Source: Muricomes sp049840515 (GTDB lineage: Bacteria; Bacillota; Clostridia; Lachnospirales; Lachnospiraceae). Taken from it: DNA of 64,000 nucleotides. The position numbers were made by a program, and so were the translations under genes. Numbering within the stretch: position 1 is the first letter of the stretch; each line of letters starts with the position of its first letter. The notes beneath the pieces are model-generated. The model was given only the letters and a program-made list of their open reading frames with translations. It did no database searches and was not told the DNA's origin. The DNA is taken from NCBI GenBank assembly GCA_049840515.1, contig JASGKW010000005.1, forward strand, positions 62,001 to 126,000, in the 5' to 3' direction. Positions 26,509 through 35,590 of the stretch are shown in pieces.

Positions 26509-28040
26509 ATGTCGGAGAAAAAAATATTATTTAGCGCTAAGAATATTGTGAAATCCTTTCATGGAACACAGGCATTAAAGGGTGTGAATCTGGACGTCCA
26601 TGAGGGGGAAGTCATTGGACTGGTTGGCGAAAATGGTGCGGGAAAGTCAACATTGATGAAAATTATCATTGGAGTTCAGCCTCAGACTTCAGGGGAAATG
26701 TACCTAGGGGGCAGCATTTTCAGCCTCATGACCCTCTGGATGCAAATGCACAGGGAATTGGAATGGTTTATCAGGAGCAATCATTGATTACTACACTTTC
26801 TGTAGGTCAGAACATCTTTTTTGGTCATGAAAAGGAGTTTATGAGTATCGGTTTTGTAAATTGGAAGAAGATGTATGCTGAGGCTGAAAAAGTGCTGGCT
26901 GAAATTGGATGTGAAGATATTAACCCCAGAAAAAAGGTGATTGACCTAAATTTTGCGACCAGGCAGATGGTGGAAATTGCCAAGGTTGTAAATGTAACAA
27001 AGGAAGCGTCTGCGGACGGAAAATGTCTGATTTTATTGGATGAACCCACATCTGTATTAAATGAGGGTGAAGTAAAACGTCTTTTTAAAGAGATAAGAAA
27101 GCTGACTGCAAAAGGGCATTCCGTAATTTTTGTGTCTCACCGGCTTGATGAAGTGCTGGAGATTTCTGACCGGATTTATGTTTATAAAGACGGGCAGAAT
27201 GCGGGGAATATGGATGTGGCTGATGCTACGGAAGCTGTATTATATGAACGAATGGTAGGACATGAGACTAATACAGAGTACTATCACCTGGAGAAGCAGA
27301 TTACACCTGAGGCGGAAGTGGTACTGGAAGCTAAAGATTTGGGATGTAAGGGCAAATTCAAGCATGTGGATGTCCAGTTACATAAAGGTGAAATCCTTGG
27401 TTTCTGCGGTGTTGTCGGCTCAGGAAAGGAAGAAATCTGCTCCGTCTTCTGCGGGGATGAAAAACCTGATTTTGGTGAATTGTTCGTGAAAGGAAAGAAA
27501 GTGGAGTATAAATCACCTTATCAGGCGCTGAAAGACGGGATTTTGATGATTCCTATGGAACGTATGGTTGAAGGGGTTATCAGAGCACTTTCTGTTGAGG
27601 ATAATATGGCGCTTTCCAATGCGGATAAATTAAGCAAAAGAGGCATGGTATCGAGAAAGAAAGTGGCAGAGCAGGCGGTGGAGTGGATTAGCAAACTTAG
27701 GATAAAAACCAGCGGCAAGGATGAACTGGTGATACAGCTTTCCGGGGGGAATCAGCAAAAGGTCGTGTTTGCGCGTGCACTTGCATCGGGGGCAGATATC
27801 GTGATACTGAATCACCCTACCCGCGGAGTCGATGTCGGGGCCAAGGAAGAAATTTACAAGCTGATACGTGACATGGTGGCAGAAGGAAAATCCGTTATTC
27901 TGCTTGGAGATACCCTGGATGAGTGTATTGGACTGTCAAACCGTATACTGGTAATGCGGGATGGTCTGATTACAGGTGAGCTGAATGCAAACGTAGATAC
28001 AAAGCCATCACAAGTAAGCATAGTCAGTATGATGGTGTAA
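26509..28040 (+). CDS. Sugar ABC transporter double ATPase, frameshifted
   Basis: A CUT2-type duplicated ATPase of about 510 residues once joined. The first frame holds Walker A GENGAGKST and runs to EMYLGG; the next frame resumes with PHDPLDANAQGIGMVYQEQS. One missing base between 26712 and 26714 explains the break. Later motifs are LILLDEPTSVLNEGE, VSHRLDEVLEISDRIYVYKDG, a second-domain degenerate Walker A GVVGSGKEE, LSGGNQQKVVFARA and VILNHPTRGVDVGAKEE. In the second Walker B region NHPTRG replaces DEPTRG, so this half probably does not hydrolyse ATP. Confidence 0.85.
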
Positions 28041-28054
28041 GGAGGGATGAGAGC

Positions 28055-29037
28055 ATGAGTAAACTAAAAATAAATAAGGCACATTTTGCTACATATTTCA
28101 GTATGGCTGTCATCATCTGCCTTATGTTGATTTTTACTATTATGGAAAAGAGCTTTATCAATTCTTCAAATATTAACAATCTGTTGAGCGATACAGCGCC
28201 TCTGATGATTATGGCTGCGGGAATGACCCTGTTATTTTGATTGGTTCTATTGACTTGTCTGTGGGCGCCATGTGTTCTGTTTCTAATGTGCTGGTGGTCA
28301 GCCTCATCATGAAGTTTAAAGATACCGTTTACGCAGATTGGTTTATTATGCTGGTTACATTTTCTGCCACACTGCTGTTTTCAGCAGTTGGAGGTCTTGT
28401 TATCGGAATAATCCATGCGAAACTGAAAGTTCCGTCATTCATAGCTTCGCTGGCATTCATGTCCATATGGAATTCGGCGGCCCTGATAATCAGCAAGTCT
28501 CCCATATCAATACCTAAGAATCTGTGGGGAACCATAGACTGGTATAAGATATCCGTAGGCCCGCTGGGTTATCCGCTGGTTATAGCTTTTATTATCATCA
28601 TTGTATATTATGTGATTCTCACAAGGACACCGCTGGGGCGGGGCATTTATGCAATTGGGGCAAATGAACGTGCGTCCCGTATGTCAGGCATACATGTAGA
28701 TAGAATCAAGATTACTGTATTTATAATCAACAGCCTCTGTGCCTCGCTGGGAGCGATTTTTTTGATGGCAAAGGCAAAGAGCTGTGCTCCTACAGTCGGG
28801 GACTCCTTTACACTGATGGTAATTTCAGCAGTAGTTTTAGGGGGAACAGCTTTGATAGGCGGCTCAGGAAATATCCTGAATACAATACTGGGAGTTTTTA
28901 TTGTTTCTATTATTAAGAATGGAATGAATATCGTAAGTGTCAATGTATACTGGCAAAAAGTTGTATTTGGTATAGTTGTGCTGATTGCCATAGCGATTAA
29001 TACTGACCGGTCTTCCAGAAGCTTTATTGTGAAATGA
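28055..29037 (+). CDS. Sugar ABC permease (RbsC type), second of two, frameshifted
   Basis: The first frame ends at TGA 28238 after AAGMTLLF, and the next frame continues IGSIDLSVGAMCSVSN. The expected reading AAGMTLVILIGSIDLSVGA is restored by one extra base near 28230. Further motifs are RTPLGRGIYAIGANERASRMSGI and AVVLGGTALIGGSGNILNT. The joined length is about 327 residues. It follows the ATPase by 14 bp behind AAGGAGGGATG. A palindromic repeat begins 10 bp after its stop. Confidence 0.85.
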
Positions 29038-29046
29038 CAGAGAACA

Positions 29047-29225
29047 TTTGTAACAGTTCAGCCATGCATGTATATTGGAAGATAGACTGCACAAACTTGT
29101 TTGTGACAGGCCATCTTCCAATATACATATATGGCGCTCTGCCATAAGCGAGAGTTTTAACTGCGTCAGCAGTGAAAAAGGCTGCAAAGCAGCCAACTCG
29201 AGCTGTATGGCTGAACTGTTACAAA
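29047..29225. repeat. Palindromic repeat element, copy B
   Basis: A 179-bp element with perfect 19-bp terminal inverted repeats: TTTGTAACAGTTCAGCCAT at 29047-29065 and its reverse complement at 29207-29225. A long internal hairpin pairs TATATTGGAAGAT with ATCTTCCAATATA. It is followed by ATGGCGCTCTGCCAT, a short hairpin, and by a block shared with copy C (AAGCGAGAGTTTTAACTGCG and TCAGCAGTGAAAAAGGCTG). Compared with copy A, two base changes in the left terminus are matched by complementary changes in the right terminus. Confidence 0.9.
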
Positions 29226-29250
29226 CAGTTCGGAAAGTTTCAATAGCTTG

Positions 29251-29279
29251 TTGCACCGTGTATTTGGGGAGCGTATAAT
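29251..29279 (+). promoter_or_regulatory. Promoter of the ATC-hydrolase-like gene
   Basis: TTGCAC 29251-29256 and TATAAT 29274-29279, 17-bp spacing. The decamer ACGTAGCAAC just after it (29282-29291) also occurs after the TATAAT of the second ABC promoter (24087-24096). Confidence 0.65.
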
Positions 29280-29327
29280 TAAACGTAGCAACAGCGGAAG
29301 CACAACAGGCTAGGAGGAATAAAGAAT

Positions 29328-30026
29328 ATGTTCGATAATAAAGAAGTTAGCTGTAAAATTGAGCACCATGCTATTATGTTTGCCCTATTGTCAAAAAATA
29401 CAATAGAACAATTTCATGAGGCCGGCAAAGAGGCACTTGCGAAGGCTATGATAAAGTATGGAAATGAGCGCGGTGCCAGGATGGCGCAGAACGCCCTGAA
29501 AAACGGAGATGAACTCACTGTCATGACAAACCAGGCATACGGCGAGTGGAAACCAGACTATGAGGGACAGATGGAGTTTGGAAGACTGCGGACAGAGCCT
29601 ACACTCAGAACGTATATCAGCAAATGCGCATGGTGTGAGGCGTGGAAACAGCATGATCTTTTGGAATATGGAAAATATTACTGTGTGGATATTGATAATG
29701 CAGTATTTCAGGGATTTTGCTCTGACTTTGTCTGTACACCTCTGACTGAGAGCATGAGTTTTGGAGGCGAGCGGTGTGATTTTGACTGGGGAGAACCTCT
29801 CACAGAGGAGGAGGTCATAAAGCTGGAAGAAAAGAAGAAACAATTGGGCACCAGTTGTATGAAAGATTTCAATTACCATACCGGACACCTGTTACATAGT
29901 GTTTCCGCCACATTGCTGGAAGAACTGGGGGAGAAGGCCCAGGGTGCCATTGAGCAGGCAAAACAGGAATTTGCGGATAAATTTGGTGAGGAATATTTGG
30001 AAGCGGCGATTCAAGCATATAAATAG
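29328..30026 (+). CDS. L-2-amino-thiazoline-4-carboxylic acid hydrolase-like protein
   Basis: A 232-residue protein of the ATC hydrolase family (PF14196). The C-W-C pattern in ISKCAWCEAW, the YCVDIDNAVFQGF segment and the following SFGGERCDFDW are the conserved core. The founding enzyme opens a thiazoline ring on the way to cysteine, but most gut homologues are uncharacterised and sit beside transport genes. Here it has its own promoter and follows a sugar importer. A hydrolytic role on the imported compound is a guess; the name should be read as family membership only. Confidence 0.8.
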   Translation: MFDNKEVSCKIEHHAIMFALLSKNTIEQFHEAGKEALAKAMIKYGNERGARMAQNALKNGDELTVMTNQAYGEWKPDYEGQMEFGRLRTEPTLRTYISKCAWCEAWKQHDLLEYGKYYCVDIDNAVFQGFCSDFVCTPLTESMSFGGERCDFDWGEPLTEEEVIKLEEKKKQLGTSCMKDFNYHTGHLLHSVSATLLEELGEKAQGAIEQAKQEFADKFGEEYLEAAIQAYK

Positions 30027-30052
30027 CAGGAGAAAGTACTCAGACTAAAAAG

Positions 30053-30117
30053 GGAATGTCCCAAAATCCAGTGTATGCCATTTGAGCGGCGTGGATTTTG
30101 GGGCATTCCTTTATTTC
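30053..30117. terminator. Strong terminator between converging genes
   Basis: GGAATGTCCCAAAATCCA at 30053-30070 pairs with TGGATTTTGGGGCATTCC at 30092-30109 (18 bp, one G-T pair), with A-rich and T-rich flanks, so it can work in both directions. Confidence 0.9.
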
Positions 30118-30147
30118 TTATAAATCAGGCTCGATGATTGGAATTGT

Positions 30148-31263
30148 TTATACAGTTGTGTAATGTTTTCCCAGGCGGTCAGCCATTACGATAGCGTCAT
30201 AAATCATCTGTGCTGTCACCGGGAATGGCTCTACATCCCAGTAAGATTTCAGTGATTCCTCCGCAACTGCCATAATCTGTTCTTGTGTGGCATCTCCGAT
30301 TCCCAAATCTTCAAATGTAGACGGAAGTTTTACTGCTTTGTAGAAATCATAAATTTCTTTTATCTCTTCTTCGGGTCTTCCCTCAATGATTAATTGCACT
30401 AATATACCAAATGCCACGACTTCTCCGTGCAGCAGTTTGATACAGGGGGGCAGGATTGTGAGCCCTTCTGCGATGGAGTGGGCACCGGCGCAGCTGGAAT
30501 TCTGTACCCCAAGACCGCTTAGGAGGGCATTGGCCTCAATGACATCCTCAACATCAGCAGTACAAAGCCCATTCTCAGCGGCTATTTTGGCACTTACTCC
30601 TTTTGTTAAAATTGTCTCATGACAAGCTTCTGCGATAGCCCGTACAGCAATGGTGCTGCAATATCCCTTCCACACATAGTTCGGAGAATGTGATTCAAGA
30701 TTTGCCCTTGTTTCTATGAATGTAGCGAGGGCATCTCCCATACCGGCCACGAGAAAACGGATAGGCGCTTTGCAGATAATGTCGGTATCCAGCAAAACCA
30801 AATCCGGATTTTTCACGTAATGTCTGGCTCCCACATGCTCACCTGACTCAGTGTAGATTACAGAAAGACCAATGACAGGCGCATCAGTGGACGCGGTTGT
30901 GGGGATAATAACTGTAGCTGCTTTGAAAATATCAGCAACTGCCTTCGCGGTATCCATGGTTTTTCCTCCGCCCATTCCCGCCACTACATCAGGGTTAAAG
31001 TCTTTTACGCTCTCTGCAATTTTATCAATTTTTTCGGCCGTAATTTCACCCTTGAATTCTATCACTTCAGCACTGCTTTCACCGTCAGAGTACATTTTCT
31101 CGAATTTCACCTTGTATTCCTCGTAGAAAAAGCAATCTACCAAAATCAGTACCCGTTTTCCGTAAGAGTCTGTGTACTCTTTCAGTCGATTGAGTTCGTA
31201 TCTGCCCTGTATATACCGGCTGGGAGAACCAAATGCTCTCGTTGTGTGTTCAATCATAGACAT
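30148..31263 (-). CDS. gldA: Glycerol dehydrogenase-like iron/zinc alcohol dehydrogenase
   Basis: A 371-residue NAD-dependent polyol dehydrogenase. GMGGGKTMDTAKAVAD binds the nucleotide; PTTASTDAPVIGLSVIY is the GldA substrate strip; metal ligands are expected at the Asp in GMGDALATFIE and the histidines in GAHSIAEGL and LLHGEVVAFG. Start ATG 31263 has AGGAGGT about 10 bp away. Members oxidise glycerol, propanediol or hydroxyketones. Its promoter carries TGTTA/TAACA half-sites, which links it to the sugar cluster to its left. Confidence 0.85.
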   Translation of the reverse strand: MSMIEHTTRAFGSPSRYIQGRYELNRLKEYTDSYGKRVLILVDCFFYEEYKVKFEKMYSDGESSAEVIEFKGEITAEKIDKIAESVKDFNPDVVAGMGGGKTMDTAKAVADIFKAATVIIPTTASTDAPVIGLSVIYTESGEHVGARHYVKNPDLVLLDTDIICKAPIRFLVAGMGDALATFIETRANLESHSPNYVWKGYCSTIAVRAIAEACHETILTKGVSAKIAAENGLCTADVEDVIEANALLSGLGVQNSSCAGAHSIAEGLTILPPCIKLLHGEVVAFGILVQLIIEGRPEEEIKEIYDFYKAVKLPSTFEDLGIGDATQEQIMAVAEESLKSYWDVEPFPVTAQMIYDAIVMADRLGKHYTTV

Positions 31264-31314
31264 AATCCTTTTACCTCCTGATGATATTTTATCTTTCCCG
31301 GTTCCTATAAGATT

Positions 31315-31343
31315 AAAATACCATAGATTATTATGTTAGTCAA
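31315..31343 (-). promoter_or_regulatory. Promoter and operator-like half-sites of the glycerol dehydrogenase gene
   Basis: On the minus strand TTGACT (31343-31338), 17-bp spacer and TATTTT (31320-31315). TGTTA and TAACA half-sites flank the -35 box (TGTTATTGACTAACA), five bases apart instead of abutting as in the sites at 15888 and 18010. Confidence 0.5.
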
Positions 31344-31907
31344 TAACAATGTAGTTTTGTAATTACATTATATTATAATGATAATAAAGAGGGCTATAAT
31401 GGTGATATAAAAGGAAGAAGGAGTGTGGCCCAAGGTGAAGGAGTGTAGTATAATGAGGAAAATGTGCCAGTGTCTGTGAGGTGGATAGTTTTACTATAAC
31501 TAAACTGTTTATAGAAAACAGGAGGGAATTACTCAGAAGGCTGGGGGAAAGCTGATATGTGATGGTGAACCAGTTTTTCTCGTAGTGTCCATCTATAAGT
31601 GGTAAAATTTATTGGAAATGTTGATTAGAATTAGAAATATATTGAAATAATAGAAAATATAGTGTATGATTATTTTAAAATATAAGATTAATTATCTGAT
31701 TTTGATGTTTTGGATTTAAAATAAAAAGAGAAGAACATATAAGAACTTAAATTGGTTTTGAATAATAATGAAAATTGCAGGTATACTATTTTTATTGTGT
31801 ATAAAAAAATATGGACTTAGCACAATATAAAAGGGTAAGTTCCTGATAATAATAGAACCTTATAGAATGAAATTACACATAAAATTGTAGAAAGAAGGGA
31901 ATAAATT
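31344..31907. other. AT-rich intergenic region without a recognisable gene
   Basis: About 560 bp with stop codons in all frames. Short purine-rich patches (AAGGAAGAAGGAGTG, AAAACAGGAGGGAATTACTC) look like ribosome sites but lead to no convincing ORF. AGAAAGAAGGGAATAAATT at the right edge serves the next gene. It could be a decayed gene; I cannot assign one. Confidence 0.5.
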
Positions 31908-32162
31908 ATGGGAATTATAAGCTGGATTATCATGGGAGCTATTGCTGGCTGGATTGCCAGTATGTTTACTAAAAATAATAAAAAGATGGGCGCTTTCGCC
32001 AATATAGCGACAGGCATAGCAGGAGGTTTGATTGGAGGATTTCTGATGAATCTTCTGGGAGGATCCGGAATTACCGGGTTTAATCTCTGGAGTCTGATTG
32101 TTTCCATTATAGGCGCAGTTATTTTACTGTCCATCATCAATGCATTTTCAGGAAAGAAGTAA
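31908..32162 (+). CDS. GlsB/YeaQ/YmgE-family small membrane protein
   Basis: An 84-residue protein with three hydrophobic, glycine-rich segments: IISWIIMGAIAGWIASMF, IATGIAGGLIGGFLMNLLGG and LWSLIVSIIGAVILLSII. This is the transglycosylase-associated (PF04226) family, small envelope proteins frequently induced by stress. No catalytic residues are expected. It is a single-gene unit with its own terminator. Confidence 0.9.
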   Translation: MGIISWIIMGAIAGWIASMFTKNNKKMGAFANIATGIAGGLIGGFLMNLLGGSGITGFNLWSLIVSIIGAVILLSIINAFSGKK

Positions 32163-32189
32163 CAGGCGATTTTATAATTAAATACCAGG

Positions 32190-32230
32190 GGAGCTGTGCA
32201 CTGAGGAAATTAGTACACAGCTCCTTTTTT
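32190..32230 (+). terminator. Intrinsic terminator after the small membrane protein gene
   Basis: GGAGCTGTG-C-A near 32190 pairs with T-A-CACAGCTCC ending near 32224, followed by TTTTTT. Confidence 0.9.
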
Positions 32231-32329
32231 AAAAGAAGCTTTTGGAAGAATATAGGAACTTTGTTGAATTATAGGGGAAAATAGAATATACTGGATATAG
32301 GAACGACGGAATTACAAGAGAGGCAGAGG

Positions 32330-35300
32330 GTGAAAAGCATGAGGGGAATTTTGAGAAGATTTTTCGCAATAATTTTGAGTGCGGCAATGCTTGTAATCGT
32401 GATGCTTCCAGGAACGGTGTATGCATCCCCGGGAAAGACCCTGAAAATCGGTTACATAGATTATCAGGGTTTTATTCAGCAGAATGAGGATGGAACTTAT
32501 GAAGGGTATGGGGTAGACTACTTAAACGAGATTTCAAAATACACAGGCTGGAAATATGAGTATGTGTTTGGAACCTGGCCGGATTTGATGAAAAAGTTGA
32601 AAAATAAAGAAATTGATTTTCTCTGCTCGGCACAAAAAGTAGAAGAGCGCAAGGCTGATTTTGATTTTTCTGAGTACTCAATCGGGTACACACAAGGTCT
32701 TTTGTACACTCTGCCTGAAAATGATTCCATATATTATGAAGATTATAAAGCTCTGGACAATAAAAAAATAGGTGGTTTGCGGAGTTCTGCCACAAATAAG
32801 TTTCTGGAAAAGTATGCAAAGCATTGGGGATTTCGGTATAAACTTATTGAGTACGACAGTGAGGCAGAGCTGGTGGCGGCCTTAAAGGCGGGTGAGGTGG
32901 AGACCATAGCCACAGATCGTTTCGCTTATCATAACGATTTGAAATTGGTGGCACAGTTTGGTGCGGATGCGTATTATATGATGTCATATAAAGGCAGCCC
33001 TTACATGGAGGAAGCCAATTATGCGCTGAGTGAGATTAAGATAAATTATTCCTTTGAAACCAATCTTTTTGAAAAGTATTACAGTGAGAGCACAGAAGAA
33101 AAAGGACTTTTATATACCAGGGAAGAAGTAGAGTACATAAAATCAGCTCCGGTTATCACAGTGGGCAATCTGCCGGACAAGTATCCGGTATCGAGGATAA
33201 ATCCTGAAACTGGAAAAGTGGAAGGTCTTAATGAAGATATTCTGGATTTAATTTCCCAGATCAGTGGTCTTAAATTTGAACAGAAGGCAATCCCTCTGGG
33301 TGAGAAGCCAATCAAAGCTTTGAAAGAGGGCAAGTTTGATTTGGTCGCAGGTGTGGTTCGCACAGATGAATTTGAGAAGGACCCGGCCATCTCTCTTTCC
33401 AATCCTTTCTTGACAAGTGATTTGGTTGCTGTTGTGCGCAATGGTTACGGATATAATCTGCAAAGCAATATGGTGCTGGCAGTTGATGAGGCTTTTCAGG
33501 CGGTGCAGGACTATGTGGCAAAGACATATCCCGACGCTCAGATTGTCACCTACAAAAAAGTGGAAGACGCCTTGAAGGCAGTTTGTGACGGGGATGCAGA
33601 TGTTGTCGTACAAAATGCCTATGTAGTGAGTTATCTCCTGCAAAAGCCACGGTATGAAAGTCTTCAGATTTTACCCACTCATTTTATGGAAGAAAATTCT
33701 TCCATTGTAGGTCTCAGCAGTGCGGACCCAAGGCTCATATCTGTTATCAATAAGACCATTGGGGCAATCGGGGATGAAAAGATAAATGAAATGGTAACTG
33801 CGAAAACCATTGCTAACCCATATCACGCCACTTTATCAGATATCATATATGAATACCGGGTACTGCTCTCTGCCCTGGGGGCCTTGATTATCATAGTGTT
33901 TATGGCCAGTATAGTTGTGTGGAGGATGAGGCAGAAAAATCTGCTCAGGTTGCAGGCTAAAAATCTACAGCTTGCTGAAGCTGTAAAAAGGGCGGACATG
34001 GCAAGTCAGGCTAAGAGCCAGTTCCTTGCAAGGATGAGCCATGAGATAAGAACCCCCATGAATGCTATTGTGGGGCTCACTACCATCGCTAAGAGCTACA
34101 AAGACAGCGCTGAGAAGATGGAAGAGTATCTCAACAAGATTATGACGGCATCTAAGGTATTGCTGGGCATTATCAATGATATTCTGGATATGTCGGCGAT
34201 TGAGAATGAAAAGTTGAAGATAGGGAAGATTCCCTTTGATTTTAAACAATTATTAACAGATATTTCTTCTATGTACTATGGGCAGTGCAAAGAAAAAGGA
34301 ATTAAATTTGATTTAATTTTATCGGAGGTATCAGAGGAGACATTGGTGGGAGATGCACTGAGAACAAACCAGGTTCTGCTCAACCTGATGTCCAATGCCT
34401 TTAAATTTACCCCTCCCGGGGGCTCCATACGGTTTCAGGTCACACAGACGTTGGTTCAGGACGGAGTAGTACATATGCGCTTTGAAATATCAGACACTGG
34501 TGTCGGGATGACAAAGGAAATGCAGGAAAGACTATTCCAGCCGTTTGAACAGGAGAGTGAAATAACAGCGATAAAGCATGGCGGTTCTGGTCTTGGAATG
34601 TCGATTACCAAAAGTCTGGTAGATATCATGCACGGCAAAATTGAGGTGCACAGTGAGAAAGAGCAGGGCACTACTTTTATTGTAGAGCTGCCTTTTGGGT
34701 TGTCGGAAGAAAGTTCTGGGATGAAAGAAGACGTAAAGGGCATCCGCGCTTTGGTGGTGGATGATGACCGGGATGCCAGGGAATATACCTCAAACATTCT
34801 GAACCACTTAAGTATCAGCCATGATCTGGCAACGTCAGGCGAGGAAGCTATAGAGAAAATCAGCCGGGAGAGTGAAAAAGGCCGGGGATATGATGTCTGT
34901 TTTATTGACTGGGTGATGGATGGTATTGATGGAATTGGCGTAACACGGAAAATCAGAGAACTGTTTGACGAGAATACCATCATTATTATTGTTTCTGCTT
35001 ATGACCTCTCGGAAGTGGAGGAGGAAGCCCGGAAAGCCGGCGCAAATATGTTTATCACAAAACCCATATTCCAGTCTACAGTATTCGATTTATTGATGAC
35101 CCTTTCCTGCGGGAAATATAAGGGACTTATGGCGCAGCCGGATGAGTATGATTTTACGGGGCATCGTGTGCTTGTGGCTGAAGATAATGCCATGAATATG
35201 GAAATCATTGTAGATTTACTGAAACTGGTCAACATGGAAGTGGACTGTGCCGAAGATGGGGAGAAGGCTCTTGAGATGTTTGAAAAGAGTGCACCTGGAA

Positions 35301-35548
35301 CTTATATGGCCCTGCTGCTGGATATTCAGATGCCCATTATGGATGGACATGAAGCCACAAGGGCTATACGCATGGGAAGCCACCCTGATGCAAAAACGAT
35401 ACCTATCTATGCCATAACAGCCAATGCCTTTACCGAGGATGTATCTGCGGCGCTTGCAGCCGGCATGGACGGTTATATTGCCAAACCTATAGATAACAGG
35501 GTTCTGTACAGCACCCTGGCAAAACATTGTAAAGAGGTCTTGAAGTGA
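32330..35548 (+). CDS. Hybrid histidine kinase with two solute-binding sensor domains and two receiver domains
   Basis: A 1072-residue BvgS-like sensor. A signal/anchor segment (residues 4-27) is followed by two extracellular SBP_bac_3 domains (about 36-255 and 272-500), a membrane helix near 510-530, and HisKA with the phospho-acceptor His in ARMSHEIRTPMNAI. The ATPase domain has NLMSNAFKF, DTGVGM and GGSGLGMSI. Two receivers follow: the first with VVDDDRDA and FIDWVMDG, the second with VAEDNAMN and LLDIQMPIMDG. No Hpt domain or DNA-binding partner is encoded nearby. GTG 32330 or ATG 32339 could be the start. Amino-acid-like ligands are typical for this sensor type. Confidence 0.9.
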   Translation: MKSMRGILRRFFAIILSAAMLVIVMLPGTVYASPGKTLKIGYIDYQGFIQQNEDGTYEGYGVDYLNEISKYTGWKYEYVFGTWPDLMKKLKNKEIDFLCSAQKVEERKADFDFSEYSIGYTQGLLYTLPENDSIYYEDYKALDNKKIGGLRSSATNKFLEKYAKHWGFRYKLIEYDSEAELVAALKAGEVETIATDRFAYHNDLKLVAQFGADAYYMMSYKGSPYMEEANYALSEIKINYSFETNLFEKYYSESTEEKGLLYTREEVEYIKSAPVITVGNLPDKYPVSRINPETGKVEGLNEDILDLISQISGLKFEQKAIPLGEKPIKALKEGKFDLVAGVVRTDEFEKDPAISLSNPFLTSDLVAVVRNGYGYNLQSNMVLAVDEAFQAVQDYVAKTYPDAQIVTYKKVEDALKAVCDGDADVVVQNAYVVSYLLQKPRYESLQILPTHFMEENSSIVGLSSADPRLISVINKTIGAIGDEKINEMVTAKTIANPYHATLSDIIYEYRVLLSALGALIIIVFMASIVVWRMRQKNLLRLQAKNLQLAEAVKRADMASQAKSQFLARMSHEIRTPMNAIVGLTTIAKSYKDSAEKMEEYLNKIMTASKVLLGIINDILDMSAIENEKLKIGKIPFDFKQLLTDISSMYYGQCKEKGIKFDLILSEVSEETLVGDALRTNQVLLNLMSNAFKFTPPGGSIRFQVTQTLVQDGVVHMRFEISDTGVGMTKEMQERLFQPFEQESEITAIKHGGSGLGMSITKSLVDIMHGKIEVHSEKEQGTTFIVELPFGLSEESSGMKEDVKGIRALVVDDDRDAREYTSNILNHLSISHDLATSGEEAIEKISRESEKGRGYDVCFIDWVMDGIDGIGVTRKIRELFDENTIIIIVSAYDLSEVEEEARKAGANMFITKPIFQSTVFDLLMTLSCGKYKGLMAQPDEYDFTGHRVLVAEDNAMNMEIIVDLLKLVNMEVDCAEDGEKALEMFEKSAPGTYMALLLDIQMPIMDGHEATRAIRMGSHPDAKTIPIYAITANAFTEDVSAALAAGMDGYIAKPIDNRVLYSTLAKHCKEVLK

Positions 35549-35567
35549 TAATCAAGACCTCTTTTTT
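35533..35567 (+). terminator. Intrinsic terminator overlapping the kinase stop codon
   Basis: AGAGGTCTTG at 35533-35542 pairs with CAAGACCTCT at 35553-35562, then TTTTT. The left arm lies inside the last codons of the kinase gene. Confidence 0.9.
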
Positions 35568-35590
35568 AAGATGATATTTCTTTTTGTTTT

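Noticed and set aside
28238..28240. In-frame TGA as a possible selenocysteine codon in the second permease
   Set aside because: The frame changes at this point; adding one base restores the exact permease motif, so the TGA is a frameshift artefact.
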